A DNA stretch of 64,000 bases. It comes from Acetobacter ghanensis. GTDB taxonomy: Bacteria; Pseudomonadota; Alphaproteobacteria; Acetobacterales; Acetobacteraceae. The stretch lies in NCBI RefSeq assembly GCF_001499675.1, contig NZ_LN609302.1:2079896-2143895 (forward strand). The letters run 5' to 3'. The notes beneath the pieces were generated by a model. The model did not search any database. It saw nothing but the letters and a program-made list of their open reading frames with translations, and was not told the origin of the DNA. The position numbers and the translations under genes are program-made. Each line of letters starts with the position of its first letter. The first letter of the stretch is position 1. Shown in pieces: positions 42,849-52,845 of the stretch.

Positions 42849-43571
42849 CTACAGGCCCGGCTTCAACACGTATCCACGCCCACGCACCGTATGCAAAAAG
42901 CGCGGCTCACGCGGGTCCGGCTCTATGCAACGGCGCAGGCGGGTCACCTGCACATCCACCGCACGCTCGCCTATTTCGGTCATATCCATCGCCTTGGCAA
43001 TATCCTCACGCGTGAATGTCTCATTCGGTTTGCGTGCCAGAACGGACAGCAGGGCTGCCTCCCCCCCGGTCAGATGGATATTCCCATCAGGGCCGGTAAG
43101 GAGGAGCCTGACGGGGTCAAATTCCTTGTCACCCAAGCGGACAATGCGCAGGTTGTCCGTTGGGGGTGGGGGCTGATGCCGCCTGAGGTGGGCCTTGAGC
43201 CGCAACAGCAGTTCCTTGGGCTCAAACGGCTTGCCCAGATAGTCATCCGCGCCAGCTTCCAGCCCAGTAATGCGGTCCTCCGGCTCGCCCCGTGCGGTCA
43301 GGAGCAGAATGGGCAGGTCTTGGCCCGCATCGCGCAGCGCACGGGTTAGCTCCAACCCGTTCTCACCCGGCATGGTAACATCCAACACAAGGGCGTCGGG
43401 CTGAATACCTTCCAGCGTATGGCGCGCTTCGGCCGCATTGGCAGCAACGCTGACCCGGAACCCGTGCTCAAACAGATAACGTTGCAGCAGACGCCGCAGG
43501 CGTGGGTCATCATCCACCACCATAACATGCGATGCCACCTCAGTTTCCGTGCCTGTCATCTGCTCAGACAT
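42849..43571 (-). CDS. OmpR/PetR-type response regulator
   Basis: 240 residues: receiver domain (15-130) with the acidic pair DDD at 20-22 and phospho-acceptor Asp64 in LVLDVTMPG, then Lys in KPFEP. The C-terminal winged helix includes LTGGEAALLSVLARKPNETFTRED and AVDVQVTRLRRCIEPD. It lies one base after the MarR gene and just before the kinase. A MarR gene followed by an OmpR-type gene resembles the petP-petR pair of Rhodobacter. The target genes are unknown. Confidence 0.94.
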   Translation of the reverse strand: MSEQMTGTETEVASHVMVVDDDPRLRRLLQRYLFEHGFRVSVAANAAEARHTLEGIQPDALVLDVTMPGENGLELTRALRDAGQDLPILLLTARGEPEDRITGLEAGADDYLGKPFEPKELLLRLKAHLRRHQPPPPTDNLRIVRLGDKEFDPVRLLLTGPDGNIHLTGGEAALLSVLARKPNETFTREDIAKAMDMTEIGERAVDVQVTRLRRCIEPDPREPRFLHTVRGRGYVLKPGL

Positions 43572-43572
43572 G

Positions 43573-44094
43573 TTACCGCCCTTCCCTGCGCCCTGCGCTC
43601 TCTTCCGTCAGCAAAGCACGACTGTGCTCGGACAGCATCCCGCTTATAACCCGCCTGAACCCCTCTACCGCAGGGCCACCGGCCTCCCGGTAGGCGGCAA
43701 CCAGCCTTTGCCGAATTACAGCAAACAGGCGAGCTTCCGCCGCCTTGCCCGTGGGGCTTAAAAACAGCAGTTTTTGCCTTCTATCCTGCCGGCCAACCCT
43801 GCTTTCCAGATATGCGCGTGCATCCAGTTCCTGCAACGTGCGCCCCAAACTCTGCTTGGTCACACCCAGAATATCCTGCAAGCGGCTAACCGGAATACCG
43901 GGGCTAAACGCCAGCACCTGCAAAACCCGGTAATGCGCACGCCCCAGACCATCCTCCTCCAACACGGGTGCTACAGCCTCCGCCATGTCCCGCGCAGCCA
44001 GAAACATGAGCGTCTGCGCCAGTCTCAGACTCTCCTCACGCAGGAACAGCAGGTCAGACCCCGCACGTTCATGAGGGGACGGCGGCATCACCAT
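43573..44094 (-). CDS. MarR-family transcriptional regulator (PetP-like)
   Basis: 173 residues with a MarR winged helix-turn-helix: LGRAHYRVLQVLAFSPGIPVSRLQDILGVTKQSLGRTLQELDARAYLE spans about 52-98 in pieces, followed by the wing RVGRQDRRQKLLFLSPTGKAAEARLF. It is the first of a marR-ompR-kinase trio with almost no intergenic space, a layout like petP-petR, and lies 8 bp after the coq9 gene. The ligand is unknown. Confidence 0.9.
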   Translation of the reverse strand: MVMPPSPHERAGSDLLFLREESLRLAQTLMFLAARDMAEAVAPVLEEDGLGRAHYRVLQVLAFSPGIPVSRLQDILGVTKQSLGRTLQELDARAYLESRVGRQDRRQKLLFLSPTGKAAEARLFAVIRQRLVAAYREAGGPAVEGFRRVISGMLSEHSRALLTEESAGRREGR

Positions 44095-44102
44095 CGGGCG
44101 TC

Positions 44103-44774
44103 TTACCGGGCAGCAGCCGAGGCTGCGGGCGTAAATATGCCAGTACCAAAACGGGCCTTTATGCGGCCTATACGCAGGACATCCGCCAGTCGACGATCCA
44201 CAAACGCCTCAAACCCGGCCACATCGCTGCCGCGCGCCAGCCAGTACAGGAAGACCGAAGCATACAGACTGCCAAGGGTCAGCCGTTTACTCACATAGGT
44301 TAGACCCGTGGCATCATCCTGCGCGGCCTGCCATATGGCGTTCACCGTACGCAGCCATGCCCGCCGGAACGCCTTTTGTCCCTTAATGGATAAAAACACC
44401 GCCATGCCTCGGACCGCGGCAGCGCGCCGTTTTTCATCCGGCGGAAGGCGCAGCAATATGGCCTGCCGCACCCGCTGGCTGAGGCGCGGCTCATCCGTGT
44501 CCAGCATGGCTTCGATCATGGTTCGGTCACACAGATCCGACCACGCCTCCACCATTTCCACCACTCCAGAGGGAAAAAGTAGGTCCGCATCCGGCCCCGC
44601 AACGGATTTGAGCGTCTCCATGCTCCAGCCGCGCTCGCCTGCCACCGCAGCCAGTTTCCGCAAAGCTGCATCCCGGTCCTCATCACGCTCCATCGGAGCG
44701 GGCATGACGCCCACGGCCAGCGTTGCCACCGCCAGAGAAAGAGCCTGTTCCAATTTTTCCGGCAGTATGCTCAT
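44103..44774 (-). CDS. COQ9-family ubiquinone biosynthesis protein
   Basis: 223-residue protein. The middle contains the COQ9 signature region GERGWSMETLKSVAG (about 48-62), LFPSGVVEMVEAWSDLCDRTM near 66 and LYASVFLYWLARGSD near 170. In mitochondria COQ9 binds lipids and presents quinone intermediates to the hydroxylase COQ7. The start overlaps the def stop by 4 bp. The frequent alphaproteobacterial neighbour is rpsU, which lies just beyond def here. Confidence 0.9.
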   Translation of the reverse strand: MSILPEKLEQALSLAVATLAVGVMPAPMERDEDRDAALRKLAAVAGERGWSMETLKSVAGPDADLLFPSGVVEMVEAWSDLCDRTMIEAMLDTDEPRLSQRVRQAILLRLPPDEKRRAAAVRGMAVFLSIKGQKAFRRAWLRTVNAIWQAAQDDATGLTYVSKRLTLGSLYASVFLYWLARGSDVAGFEAFVDRRLADVLRIGRIKARFGTGIFTPAASAAAR

Positions 44775-45301
44775 GCTTTTACCCCATACCGTACAATTTC
44801 CGCAGCAAACCCAAAGCGCGCCATGTCTGTCATACGCATGGGATAGAGGATTCCGTCGAGATGATCCATTTCATGCTGCATAACATTAGCGCAAAAGCCA
44901 GAAGCCACACCTTCTACCCGCTCGCCATGCTCATTCCACCCGCTATACCGCACACGGCGATAACGCGGCACCTCTCCCCTTAATCCGGGAATGGACAGGC
45001 AGCCTTCAAAACGAGGCACCATCTCCGCACCATCGGGCTCCAGAACCGGGTTAATCAACGCCTGCACCGGACGGGGCGGGTCATCCTCCCCCTCACTCCG
45101 CGCAAGAGGCACTGAATAAAGAAAAAGCCGCAGCGACGCATAAACCTGCGGCGCCGCCAGCCCCACGCCACCACTCTCTGCCAGGGTTTCGCGCATATTT
45201 TGCAGCAGATCCCTGATCTGGGGAGCGTTGATGTCTTCCACCTCTGCCGCTTTTTGCAGCAGGATCGGGTGCCCCATACGGGCAATTGCAAGAACCGACA
45301 T
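44771..45301 (-). CDS. def: Peptide deformylase
   Basis: Metal-dependent enzyme of about 176 residues that removes the formyl group from nascent proteins. All three motifs are present: GVGLAAPQ at 46-53, EGCLSIPG with metal ligand Cys101, and QHEMDHLDG with His143, Glu144 and His147. The start ATG at 45299-45301 gives MSVLAIARMGHPIL; the open frame extends 15 codons upstream. It is the first gene of def-coq9-marR-ompR-kinase. No fmt gene is adjacent, unlike the common def-fmt arrangement. Confidence 0.95.
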   Translation of the reverse strand: MSVLAIARMGHPILLQKAAEVEDINAPQIRDLLQNMRETLAESGGVGLAAPQVYASLRLFLYSVPLARSEGEDDPPRPVQALINPVLEPDGAEMVPRFEGCLSIPGLRGEVPRYRRVRYSGWNEHGERVEGVASGFCANVMQHEMDHLDGILYPMRMTDMARFGFAAEIVRYGVKA

Positions 45302-45517
45302 GCTGTACTGCTTTCCTGTTTTTTGCACATCCACAATAAAACACACGGAAGTGCGGGGCTGATACGCAAGAACGAATTGTATCTTGTCTTAAGGCCGTGT
45401 TATAGAGACCGCCAACAGTGGAATCGGCAGCCCGGAAGGGTAACGCAGATCTCCTTCCTTTATGGCTTCCCAAAAACCGGTTTGCCGGATTTTTTTTGAA
45501 CAGGGGTTAGTGACCAA

Positions 45518-45721
45518 GTGCACGTTCTAGTCCGTGACAACAATGTCGATCAGGCTCTTAAAGCGCTCAAGAAAAAAATGCAGCGCGAAGGCATCTTCCG
45601 TGAAATGAAACTGCGTCGGCACTTTGAAAAGCCGTCCGAACGCAAAGCGCGTGAAGCGGCAGAAGCCGTGCGTCGCGCACGCAAAATGGAACGGAAGCGT
45701 CTGGAACGCGAAGGCTTCTAA
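45518..45721 (+). CDS. rpsU: 30S ribosomal protein S21
   Basis: 67-residue basic protein; [20 protein letters not shown] and [17 protein letters not shown] are typical of S21. The start is the GTG at 45518-45520, preceded by AGGGG. It is the only plus-strand gene between two minus-strand blocks and is followed by its own terminator. Confidence 0.96.
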   Translation: MHVLVRDNNVDQALKALKKKMQREGIFREMKLRRHFEKPSERKAREAAEAVRRARKMERKRLEREGF

Positions 45722-45748
45722 TTCAGCCTCCTCCTGTTTTGCAGGCTT

Positions 45749-45783
45749 AAAGGTCGGTTACCACTTGGTACCGGCCTTTTTGT
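45749..45783 (+). terminator. Probable terminator of rpsU
   Basis: Imperfect hairpin (AAGGTCGGTTACCA and TGGTACCGGCCTT, with one bulge and one mismatch) followed by TTTTTGTTT. It begins about 28 bp after the rpsU stop. Confidence 0.7.
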
Positions 45784-45833
45784 TTGTCTGCACGTCAGCA
45801 CCAAACATCTGCCCTTGGCGGGAAAACAGGCAT

Positions 45834-45874
45834 AAAAAAAAAGCCACCACACTCATACGTGTAGTGGCTTTTTT
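45834..45874. terminator. Bidirectional terminator between rpsU and leuB
   Basis: Hairpin with arms AGCCACCACAC and GTGTAGTGGCT (one mismatch), flanked by a run of nine A on the left and six T on the right. It sits between convergent genes and can end leuB transcription on minus and back up the rpsU terminator on plus. Confidence 0.85.
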
Positions 45875-45894
45875 AACGACTGATGGGCTCGCGC

Positions 45895-47019
45895 TTAGTT
45901 GCTCTGGAGCTTGTCCAGTTCGCGCACAATGGCTTCGCCCATAACGGACGTACCAACGCGGGCCATACCTTCCGCCATAATGTCCGCTGTACGCAGACCG
46001 CTGGCCAGAACATTAGAGACTGCCTGCTCGATCATATCTGCCTCCGTCTGGAGGTTCAGCGAATAACGCAGCAGCATGGCAAAGGAGAGGATCTGAGCAA
46101 TTGGGTTGGCAATGCCCTGCCCTGCAATATCCGGCGCGCTCCCGTGGATGGGTTCATACAGAGCCGGACGGCGACCATCAGCCTGTTCTGCCCCCAAGGT
46201 TGCGGATGGCAGCATACCAAGGCTGCCAGTCAGCATGGATGCCAGATCAGACAGAATGTCACCAAACAGGTTGCCGGTCACCAATACGTCAAACTGACGC
46301 GGGTTACGCACCAACTGCATGGCGCAGTTATCGGCCAGCATGTGAGAAAGTTCGACATCCGGGAATTCACGGGCGTGCACATCGGTCACGACCTCTTTCC
46401 ACAGCAGGCCGCTTTCCATCACGTTGCATTTTTCCACCGAGCATACGCGGTTGTCACGCTTGCGAGCCAGATCGAATGCAACGCGGGCCACGCGCTGAAT
46501 TTCCGATGTGGTGTACACTTCAGTGTTAATGCCGCGCTTGGAGCCATCGGGCAGGGTTTCAATCCCACGCGGGTCACCAAAGTAAATGCCACCCACCGTT
46601 TCGCGCACGATCATGATATCCAGACCGCGCACCACATCTGGCTTGAGTGTGCTGGAGTCCACCAGTGCATCAAACACTTTGGCAGGCCGCAGATTAGCGA
46701 ACAGCCCCAGCTCCTGACGCAGCTTGAGAATGGCAACTTCAGGGCGCTTGTCAAAGCCTACATGCCCCCATTTGGGGTCCCCGACCGAGCCAAACAGAAC
46801 AGCATCCGCCGCCCATGCCTTCTCAATCACTTCATCACGAATAGGCACGCCATATTCCGCCAGAGACGCGCCACCCACCAAGTCCTCGGTCAGGTCAAAC
46901 CTGAGGCCACGCTTCTGTTCCAGCCATGCCATAATGCGGCCGACTTCCCGCATAACTTCCGGGCCAATGCCATCTCCGGGCAGGACAAGGAGTTTAACGG
47001 GCTGCTTCTGTTCAGTCAT
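45895..47019 (-). CDS. leuB: 3-isopropylmalate dehydrogenase
   Basis: NAD-dependent decarboxylating dehydrogenase of 374 residues, third step of leucine synthesis. It opens [18 protein letters not shown], has [14 protein letters not shown] (about 135-148), the metal-binding [13 protein letters not shown], and [17 protein letters not shown]. Normal length. It ends at a terminator and is the last gene of leuC-leuD-leuB. Confidence 0.97.
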   Translation of the reverse strand: MTEQKQPVKLLVLPGDGIGPEVMREVGRIMAWLEQKRGLRFDLTEDLVGGASLAEYGVPIRDEVIEKAWAADAVLFGSVGDPKWGHVGFDKRPEVAILKLRQELGLFANLRPAKVFDALVDSSTLKPDVVRGLDIMIVRETVGGIYFGDPRGIETLPDGSKRGINTEVYTTSEIQRVARVAFDLARKRDNRVCSVEKCNVMESGLLWKEVVTDVHAREFPDVELSHMLADNCAMQLVRNPRQFDVLVTGNLFGDILSDLASMLTGSLGMLPSATLGAEQADGRRPALYEPIHGSAPDIAGQGIANPIAQILSFAMLLRYSLNLQTEADMIEQAVSNVLASGLRTADIMAEGMARVGTSVMGEAIVRELDKLQSN

Positions 47020-47042
47020 GGCGATGCTCCGTATGGATATGT

Positions 47043-47666
47043 TCAGTCAAAATGAATGGTCGGCAGCCAGGATTTTTCCTGATCCAGCCTTTTTTCATAA
47101 GTTGTAATGCTGGCTTCGCGCTGGAGGGTCTGGCCAATATCATCCAGACCTTCGAGCAACAGATGCTTGCGAAAAGCGTCTATCTCGAAGGGGACTTCCT
47201 CACCATTCGGGCGAATAACAACCTGACGCGGCAGATCAACCGTCAGACGAGCGTTGCTGCCCATCTGGGCATCGCCCATCAGTTCATCGCAGATTTCCCG
47301 CGGCAGTCGAATGGGAAGAATGCCGTTCTTGAAGCAGTTGTTGAAGAAAATATCAGCAAAAGACGGCGCAATAACGCAGCGGATACCAAAGTCCAGCAAC
47401 GCCCACGGCGCATGTTCACGCGAGGACCCGCAACCAAGATTGTCATACGTAATCAGAATTTCGGCTTTGCGCCACGGCTGCTTGTTCAGCACAAAATCCG
47501 GATTTTCCTTGCCATCCGGCAGGTAGCGCATGGCATCAAACGCGTGCTTACCCAAGCCCGTGCGCTGCGTGGTTTTAAGAAAGCGGGCCGGAATAATCTT
47601 GTCTGTATCAATATTGGCTTCCGGCAGAGCCGCGGCAATAGCAGACAGCGTGACGAACTTTTCCAT
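47043..47666 (-). CDS. leuD: 3-isopropylmalate dehydratase small subunit
   Basis: 207-residue swivel-domain subunit of isopropylmalate isomerase. It has [18 protein letters not shown] near 20 and the [13 protein letters not shown] motif near 77. The start overlaps the leuC stop by one base (TAATG), so the subunits are translationally coupled. leuB follows after 23 bp. Confidence 0.97.
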   Translation of the reverse strand: MEKFVTLSAIAAALPEANIDTDKIIPARFLKTTQRTGLGKHAFDAMRYLPDGKENPDFVLNKQPWRKAEILITYDNLGCGSSREHAPWALLDFGIRCVIAPSFADIFFNNCFKNGILPIRLPREICDELMGDAQMGSNARLTVDLPRQVVIRPNGEEVPFEIDAFRKHLLLEGLDDIGQTLQREASITTYEKRLDQEKSWLPTIHFD

Positions 47667-49069
47667 TATGCCAGTTCCCTCACATCGGTCAGGCAGCCTG
47701 TAACGGCAGCGGCGGCCGCCATGGCTGGGGAGAGCAGATGCGTGCGCCCACCCGGCCCCTGCCGCCCTTCAAAGTTACGGTTGGAGGTGGATGCGCAGCG
47801 CTGGCCGGGGGTCAGGCGGTCCGGGTTCATGCCAAGGCACATGGAGCACCCTGCCTCACGCCATTCAAAACCTGCATCCAGAAAAATACGGTCCAGACCT
47901 TCTTCTTCAGCCTGCCGTTTAACGTTGCCCGAACCGGGCACAATCATGGCCCGCACACCCGGAGCAACCTTGCGCCCAGCGGCAATCTGGGCCGCCATGC
48001 GCAAATCCTCAATCCGGCTGTTCGTGCAGGAGCCAATAAACACTACATCCACAGGCGTACCGGCAATTTTCTGCCCTGCTTCAAGGCCCATATAGTCCAG
48101 CATACGCTGCATCTGGGCTTTGACCGCTTCATCCGTTTCCTGCGCCGGGTCGGGCACCGTATCCGTAATGGAAAGAACCGTTTCCGGGCTAGTGCCCCAT
48201 GTCAACGTCGGGCCAATATCCTCGGCGCGCAGGGTCACTTCCCGGTCAAAGTGGGCACCATCATCCGATGCGAGCGTCTTCCAATATGCAACCGCCTGCT
48301 CAAACGCTTCTCCCTTAGGGGCGAATGGGCGATTACGCACATATTCGAAGGTTGTTTCATCCGGGGCTACAAGCCCAGCGCGGGCACCAGCCTCGATTGC
48401 CATGTTGCAGATGGTCATACGGCCAGCCATGTCCAGCCCGCGAATGGCCGAACCAGCAAATTCAATAACGTGGCCTGTGCCGCCTGCCGTGCCAATATGA
48501 CCAATAATAGCCAGCATAATGTCCTTGGCGGACACACCAGCACCCAGCGTACCTTCCACATTGACGCGCATGTTTTTGGCAGGCCGTTGCAGAATGGTCT
48601 GCGTCGCCATGACGTGTTCGACCTCGGACGTGCCAATACCAAACGCCAGCGAGCCAAGGGCCCCATGCGTGGAAGTATGCGAGTCACCACACACAATGGT
48701 CATACCCGGCAGGGAAATACCCTGTTCCGGCCCAACCACATGCACAATACCCTGATTGGCGGACAGGAGCGGAAAGTAAGGAACACCAAATTCCTTTACA
48801 TTACGTTCCAGCGTTTCAATCTGGTTACGGCTGTCCTCTTCCTCAATCGGCTGACTACGGTCAGAGGTGGGCACGTTGTGGTCCACAACAGCCACGGTTC
48901 TATCCGGGTGGCGCAGTTTGCGCCCGGCCAGACGCAGGCCTTCAAATGCCTGGGGACTGGTCACCTCATGCACGAGGTGGCGGTCGATATAAAGAATGGA
49001 GGTGCCGTCTGGAAGAGTTTCCACGACATGATCGTCCCAGATCTTGTCGAACAACGTACGCGCAGCCAT
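47666..49069 (-). CDS. leuC: 3-isopropylmalate dehydratase large subunit
   Basis: Aconitase-family iron-sulfur subunit of about 467 residues. The three cluster cysteines are in GSCTNSR and [10 protein letters not shown] near the C-terminus; [19 protein letters not shown] is near 130. I chose the second ATG (49067-49069), because GGAGG lies six bases before it, whereas it abuts the first ATG directly. A 147-bp leader separates it from rplS. The leader holds a strong hairpin but no leucine-rich leader peptide. Confidence 0.97.
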   Translation of the reverse strand: MAARTLFDKIWDDHVVETLPDGTSILYIDRHLVHEVTSPQAFEGLRLAGRKLRHPDRTVAVVDHNVPTSDRSQPIEEEDSRNQIETLERNVKEFGVPYFPLLSANQGIVHVVGPEQGISLPGMTIVCGDSHTSTHGALGSLAFGIGTSEVEHVMATQTILQRPAKNMRVNVEGTLGAGVSAKDIMLAIIGHIGTAGGTGHVIEFAGSAIRGLDMAGRMTICNMAIEAGARAGLVAPDETTFEYVRNRPFAPKGEAFEQAVAYWKTLASDDGAHFDREVTLRAEDIGPTLTWGTSPETVLSITDTVPDPAQETDEAVKAQMQRMLDYMGLEAGQKIAGTPVDVVFIGSCTNSRIEDLRMAAQIAAGRKVAPGVRAMIVPGSGNVKRQAEEEGLDRIFLDAGFEWREAGCSMCLGMNPDRLTPGQRCASTSNRNFEGRQGPGGRTHLLSPAMAAAAAVTGCLTDVRELA

Positions 49070-49144
49070 GCGCATCCTCCTTACCTTTATATCTGTGCGA
49101 ACAGCCTGAACACTCTGCTGCCTGCACCCTGTTTTATCAGAAAG

Positions 49145-49171
49145 ACCCGACTGGCCACAGACCAGTCGGGT
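49145..49171 (-). terminator. Hairpin between rplS and leuC
   Basis: A perfect 10-bp stem (arm ACCCGACTGG at 49145-49154, partner 49162-49171) with a 7-base loop. On minus it is followed by CTTTCTGAT, a weak T-rich tail. It could terminate the ffh-to-rplS transcript or act as an attenuator for leuCDB. Termination is likely; attenuation is unproven. Confidence 0.55.
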
Positions 49172-49200
49172 TCACACAAGCCATGTCTGGCATCGTGCCC

Positions 49201-49218
49201 AAAAGCCTTCCGGCTTTT
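49201..49218 (-). terminator. Short hairpin overlapping the rplS stop
   Basis: AAAAGCC and GGCTTTT form a 7-bp stem around a four-base loop on minus, starting within the rplS stop codon. The trailing TTTT is part of the stem. It may act as a weak terminator or 3'-end stabiliser. Confidence 0.4.
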
Positions 49219-49603
49219 AGCCTGCTGCTGCCGGAGCAACAACTTCACGCGGGCGTTCTGCAATACGGGCAGACTTACCGCTGCGGCCACGCAGGTAGTA
49301 CAGCTTTGCGCGACGCACTTTACCACGACGCACAACCTTAATTTCGGCTACGGTCGGAGCGTACAGCGGGAACACGCGTTCCACGCCTTCACCGTTGGAA
49401 ATCTTGCGCACCGTGAAGTTGCTGTTCAGGCCCTTGTTGGAGCGGGCAATGACCACGCCTTCGAATGCCTGAAGACGAACGCGCTCGCCTTCCTTAACAC
49501 GCACGGAAACACGCACGGTGTCACCGGCATCAAAAACGGGCACTGCGCGTGCGGCTGTCAGACGTTCAATTTCTGCAGCTTCGTACTGCTGAATAATGTT
49601 CAT
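49217..49603 (-). CDS. rplS: 50S ribosomal protein L19
   Basis: 128-residue ribosomal protein. [29 protein letters not shown] and the C-terminal [19 protein letters not shown] are diagnostic. It starts [15 protein letters not shown] and follows trmD by 13 bp, in the standard rpsP-rimM-trmD-rplS order. The C-terminus has a short alanine-rich extension. Confidence 0.97.
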   Translation of the reverse strand: MNIIQQYEAAEIERLTAARAVPVFDAGDTVRVSVRVKEGERVRLQAFEGVVIARSNKGLNSNFTVRKISNGEGVERVFPLYAPTVAEIKVVRRGKVRRAKLYYLRGRSGKSARIAERPREVVAPAAAG

Positions 49604-49616
49604 GTCGGTATCCTTC

Positions 49617-50366
49617 TCAAACCCCTAGGTCTGCCTGTGCGGCCCCGCCCACAGCTGCAGCCCTGTTTCCATTCTTGCGAGCCAGCCAGGCAGACCACAG
49701 ATCCGGCCTTCTTTCCCGCGTTGTCTCTTCAGCCCGTTCCTGACGCCACTGTGCTATGGCAGCATGATTACCCGAAAGCAGAACTTCGGGGACCTCATGC
49801 CCCTCCCATACAGCCGGACGGGTATAATGCGGATATTCGAGCAGCCCATCGGAAAAACTTTCCTCAACGCCACTCTGGTCACTCCCCATTACACCGGGAA
49901 GCAGACGAACACACGCATCCAGCAAAACCAGAGCCGCAGTCTCTCCACCAGAAAGGACATAATCCCCGATGGAAACCTGCTCGACACCCCGCGCCTGCAA
50001 AAAGCGCTCGTCTACTCCTTCAAACCGGCCACACAGCAGCATAACGCCCGGTCCGGCGGCATAACGCCGCACATCGGCCTGCGCCAGCGGACGCCCCCGC
50101 GGAGTAAGATACACACGCGGTATATTGGCAGCGGCCTGCGTTGCGGCAAGTGCCGCATCAGCCACATCCGGACGGATGACCATGCCTGCGCCACCACCAA
50201 ACGGGGTATCATCCACGGCGCGATGGCGCCCCAGACCATGTTCCCGCAGGTTTTCGGTACGGCAGGTCCACACCCCATTCTCCAGCGCACGCCCCGCAAG
50301 GGACAGCCCCAAAGGCCCCGGAAACATTTCCGGGAAGAGTGTAACAACAGTGGCCTGCCAGCTCAT
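49617..50366 (-). CDS. trmD: tRNA (guanine-N1-)-methyltransferase TrmD
   Basis: SPOUT-fold enzyme of 249 residues that methylates G37 of tRNAs. It has [20 protein letters not shown] at the start, [13 protein letters not shown] near 52, the knot motif [13 protein letters not shown] near 112 and [14 protein letters not shown] near 132. The start overlaps the rimM stop by 4 bp. Its substrates include the proline GGG tRNA encoded in this window. Confidence 0.97.
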   Translation of the reverse strand: MSWQATVVTLFPEMFPGPLGLSLAGRALENGVWTCRTENLREHGLGRHRAVDDTPFGGGAGMVIRPDVADAALAATQAAANIPRVYLTPRGRPLAQADVRRYAAGPGVMLLCGRFEGVDERFLQARGVEQVSIGDYVLSGGETAALVLLDACVRLLPGVMGSDQSGVEESFSDGLLEYPHYTRPAVWEGHEVPEVLLSGNHAAIAQWRQERAEETTRERRPDLWSAWLARKNGNRAAAVGGAAQADLGV

Positions 50367-50902
50367 GCTGGCACCCCATTCTGCCGTTTGCCGACGCCAC
50401 GCCCTTCTTCCCCCGAGACTTCCTCGGGACGAACAACAACAATGGTCCGCTCATCCAGCCTGACTTCCGGCACGCAGGCCTTGGTAAAGGGGACAAGAGA
50501 GCCATCGCTCAGTTCAAGGCTGGCACCAGCACCGTAATCATGGACCATGATAACACGCCCCAGAGAAAGACCTTTTTCGAACGCTTCCATACCGATCAGA
50601 TCAGCATGGTAGAATTCTTCTTCCTCTGGTTCCGGCAGGCTGGAGCGCGGCACATACAGGCGGGTATTAACCAACGCCTGCGCCACAGTCCGGTCCGCCA
50701 GAGGTTTGCCATCAGCATCCCTAATCTCGGCAACGCCATCCGCACCGCACCAACGCAGGGACCAGCGGTGGCCCTGCCCGTCCAGCAGACCCTCATACTG
50801 TTCCAGCGTAGCAGGGTCGGCCGCATAGGAATGCACGCGCACAAGGCCACGCACTCCATGCGGTTTACCCACAACACCAATCAGGATGAGGTCAGGCTGC
50901 AT
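50363..50902 (-). CDS. rimM: Ribosome maturation factor RimM
   Basis: 179-residue 30S assembly factor. The N-terminal RimM domain contains [19 protein letters not shown], and the C-terminal PRC-barrel domain contains [14 protein letters not shown] and [19 protein letters not shown] residues. It lies between rpsP (17 bp) and trmD (overlap) in the conserved ribosomal operon. Confidence 0.95.
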   Translation of the reverse strand: MQPDLILIGVVGKPHGVRGLVRVHSYAADPATLEQYEGLLDGQGHRWSLRWCGADGVAEIRDADGKPLADRTVAQALVNTRLYVPRSSLPEPEEEEFYHADLIGMEAFEKGLSLGRVIMVHDYGAGASLELSDGSLVPFTKACVPEVRLDERTIVVVRPEEVSGEEGRGVGKRQNGVPA

Positions 50903-50919
50903 AACTGGCTCTGATCAGT

Positions 50920-51270
50920 TCAGGCTGTGGCTTCTGCTGCTTTAGCGGCAGCGGCTGCACGTTCCTGTGCCTTCTTCTTGGGAGCAGATTTTTTGGGCTG
51001 CTCGCTGAAGCTCGGCTTCGCAATAAGACCGGCATTACCGAGGAAGCGGGCAACACGATCGGTCGGCTGCGCACCCTGGGAGAGCCAGTGCGTGATGCGT
51101 TCGTTAACCAGACGCACGCGTTCAGCGTGGTCGGACGGCAGCATCGGGTTGTAGGCGCCCACTTTCTCAATAAAGCGGCCATCACGCGGGCTGCGGCTAT
51201 CTGCCACAACAATGTGGTAGTAAGGACGCTTCTTGGCACCAGCGCGGGCAAGACGAATTTTAACACTCAT
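50920..51270 (-). CDS. rpsP: 30S ribosomal protein S16
   Basis: About 116 residues from the ATG at 51268-51270 ([20 protein letters not shown]). [20 protein letters not shown] is diagnostic. It carries a C-terminal Ala/Lys-rich extension ([18 protein letters not shown]) seen in alphaproteobacterial S16. The open frame extends 34 codons upstream into the ffh gene, but homology does not. Confidence 0.96.
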   Translation of the reverse strand: MSVKIRLARAGAKKRPYYHIVVADSRSPRDGRFIEKVGAYNPMLPSDHAERVRLVNERITHWLSQGAQPTDRVARFLGNAGLIAKPSFSEQPKKSAPKKKAQERAAAAAKAAEATA

Positions 51271-51328
51271 TCGGAATACTCCAGACCGAAAAACAAAACC
51301 CGGAAAACTTAGGCAGAAACAGGCCGCA

Positions 51329-52738
51329 TTAGCGGAAGGGAGAACCACCGGGACCACCCGGCGGGCCTCCACCCATTCCCTTAGGCATGAGCGCAGACAT
51401 TCCCTGGCGCATGAGACCTTTCACGCCCAGTTTGTTAAAACGCTTCATCATTGTGGACATCATATCGAACTGCTTGAGCAGCTTATTGACGTCCTGAACT
51501 GTTGTTCCCGACCCTGCGGCAATACGCTTTTTGCGCGAGGCCTTGATGATCCCCGGCGCACGACGTTCGCCACGGGTCATGGAACCGATAATGGCAAGGT
51601 GCTTTTTAAGGACGGACGTATCAAGGTCCTTGTCCCCCAGCGCTTCCTTGACCTTACCCATACCCGGCAACATTCCCAGAATACCGGAAATGGAACCAAG
51701 CTTGTTGATCTGGCGGATCTGGGATGCGTAGTCATCCAGATCGAACTTGCCAGCCATCATGCGCTGGGCCAGACGCTCACCTTCTTCATGGTCAAGCGTA
51801 TCAGCCGCTTTTTCCACAAGACCGGCAATATCACCCAGACCCAGAATACGGCCAGCCACACGCTCGGGATGGAACTCATCCAGCGCGTCCAGCTTTTCAC
51901 CCGAGCCGGTCAGCTTGATGGGTGCGCCGGTAATAGCCTTCATGGACAGGGCCGCACCACCGCGCGCATCACCATCCATACGGGTCATGACCACACCGGT
52001 CACACCCACGGCCTCGTTAAACGCCTTGGCGGTGTTTACCGCGTCCTGCCCGGTCATGGCGTCCACAACCAGCAGCGTTTCCGCCGGGTGTGTTACGTCC
52101 CTGATCTGGCGGACTTCCTCCATCAGCGCTTCGTCAATGGACAGACGACCCGCTGTATCGAGGATGACGACGTCATATCCTTCCTTACGCCCGACATCGA
52201 GCGCACGCTGGGCAATTTCTACCGGCGCCTGACCCGCAATAATGGGCAGGGAGGTTACACCCGCCTGCTGAGCAAGCTGAGCCAACTGCAACTGGGCCGC
52301 GGGACGCTGCGTATCGAGCGAGGCCAGCAGCACCTTCTTGCGCTCACGCGTAGCAAGGCGCAGGGCCAGCTTACCCGATGTTGTGGTTTTACCAGAGCCC
52401 TGAAGCCCGACCATAAGCACCGGCACGGGTGGGATGGCGTTCAGGTTAAGGGGGGCAACGCCTGCGCCGCCCAAGGCATCAATCAGCGCATCGTTAACAA
52501 TTTTAGCAACGGCCTGACCAGGGGAAATGCTCTCCAGCACCTCCTGCCCAACTGCACGTTCCTTAACCTTGTTAACAAAGTCCTTAACAACGGGCAGCGC
52601 CACGTCCGCATCCAGCATAGCCAGACGGACTTCGCGCATGGCCTCCATCACATCGGCTTCAGACAGCGCGCCACGTTTGGCGAGACCATCAAAAACCCCG
52701 GAAAGCTTGCCTGAAAGAGCTTCGAACAAGTGCAACAC
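51329..52738 (-). CDS. ffh: Signal recognition particle protein Ffh (SRP54)
   Basis: GTPase of about 469 residues that with SRP RNA targets membrane proteins. The N domain starts [23 protein letters not shown]1 is [15 protein letters not shown] near 108, DTAGRL is G3, and the methionine-rich M domain ends with Met/Gly/Pro repeats. There is no ATG at the expected place. The GTG at 52736-52738 or the TTG three bases later, with GGGG nearby, is the probable start. It heads the ffh-rpsP-rimM-trmD-rplS cluster. Confidence 0.94.
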   Translation of the reverse strand: MLHLFEALSGKLSGVFDGLAKRGALSEADVMEAMREVRLAMLDADVALPVVKDFVNKVKERAVGQEVLESISPGQAVAKIVNDALIDALGGAGVAPLNLNAIPPVPVLMVGLQGSGKTTTSGKLALRLATRERKKVLLASLDTQRPAAQLQLAQLAQQAGVTSLPIIAGQAPVEIAQRALDVGRKEGYDVVILDTAGRLSIDEALMEEVRQIRDVTHPAETLLVVDAMTGQDAVNTAKAFNEAVGVTGVVMTRMDGDARGGAALSMKAITGAPIKLTGSGEKLDALDEFHPERVAGRILGLGDIAGLVEKAADTLDHEEGERLAQRMMAGKFDLDDYASQIRQINKLGSISGILGMLPGMGKVKEALGDKDLDTSVLKKHLAIIGSMTRGERRAPGIIKASRKKRIAAGSGTTVQDVNKLLKQFDMMSTMMKRFNKLGVKGLMRQGMSALMPKGMGGGPPGGPGGSPFR

Positions 52739-52754
52739 ACCCCATAACGAGACG

Positions 52755-52784
52755 CGCCACTGCGCGAACACTCGCGGAGTGGCG
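52755..52784 (-). promoter_or_regulatory. Hairpin in the ffh leader region
   Basis: CGCCACTGCGCG and CGCGGAGTGGCG pair over 12 positions with one mismatch and a six-base loop, about 17 bp before the ffh start. It has no T-run. It could be a leader structure for ffh or a weak terminator for the upstream Spy-like gene. Confidence 0.35.
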
Positions 52785-52845
52785 GTCCTGATTTGTAACA
52801 GGGCTTACGGTACGACCGGGCCCTGAGTCAAGGAACTTCTGTCTT

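Noticed and set aside
49140..49195. Short peptide frame in the leuC leader ([18 protein letters not shown]) as a leucine attenuator peptide
   Set aside because: It has a single leucine codon, so it cannot sense leucine supply; it is an accidental frame through the hairpin.
47738..50044. Very long open frame (over 760 codons) on plus across leuC, rplS and trmD
   Set aside because: It is antisense to well-recognised genes with normal motifs; high G+C codon bias leaves such antisense frames open.
51233..52714. Plus-strand open frame of nearly 500 codons opposite ffh
   Set aside because: Antisense shadow of ffh; no recognisable protein.
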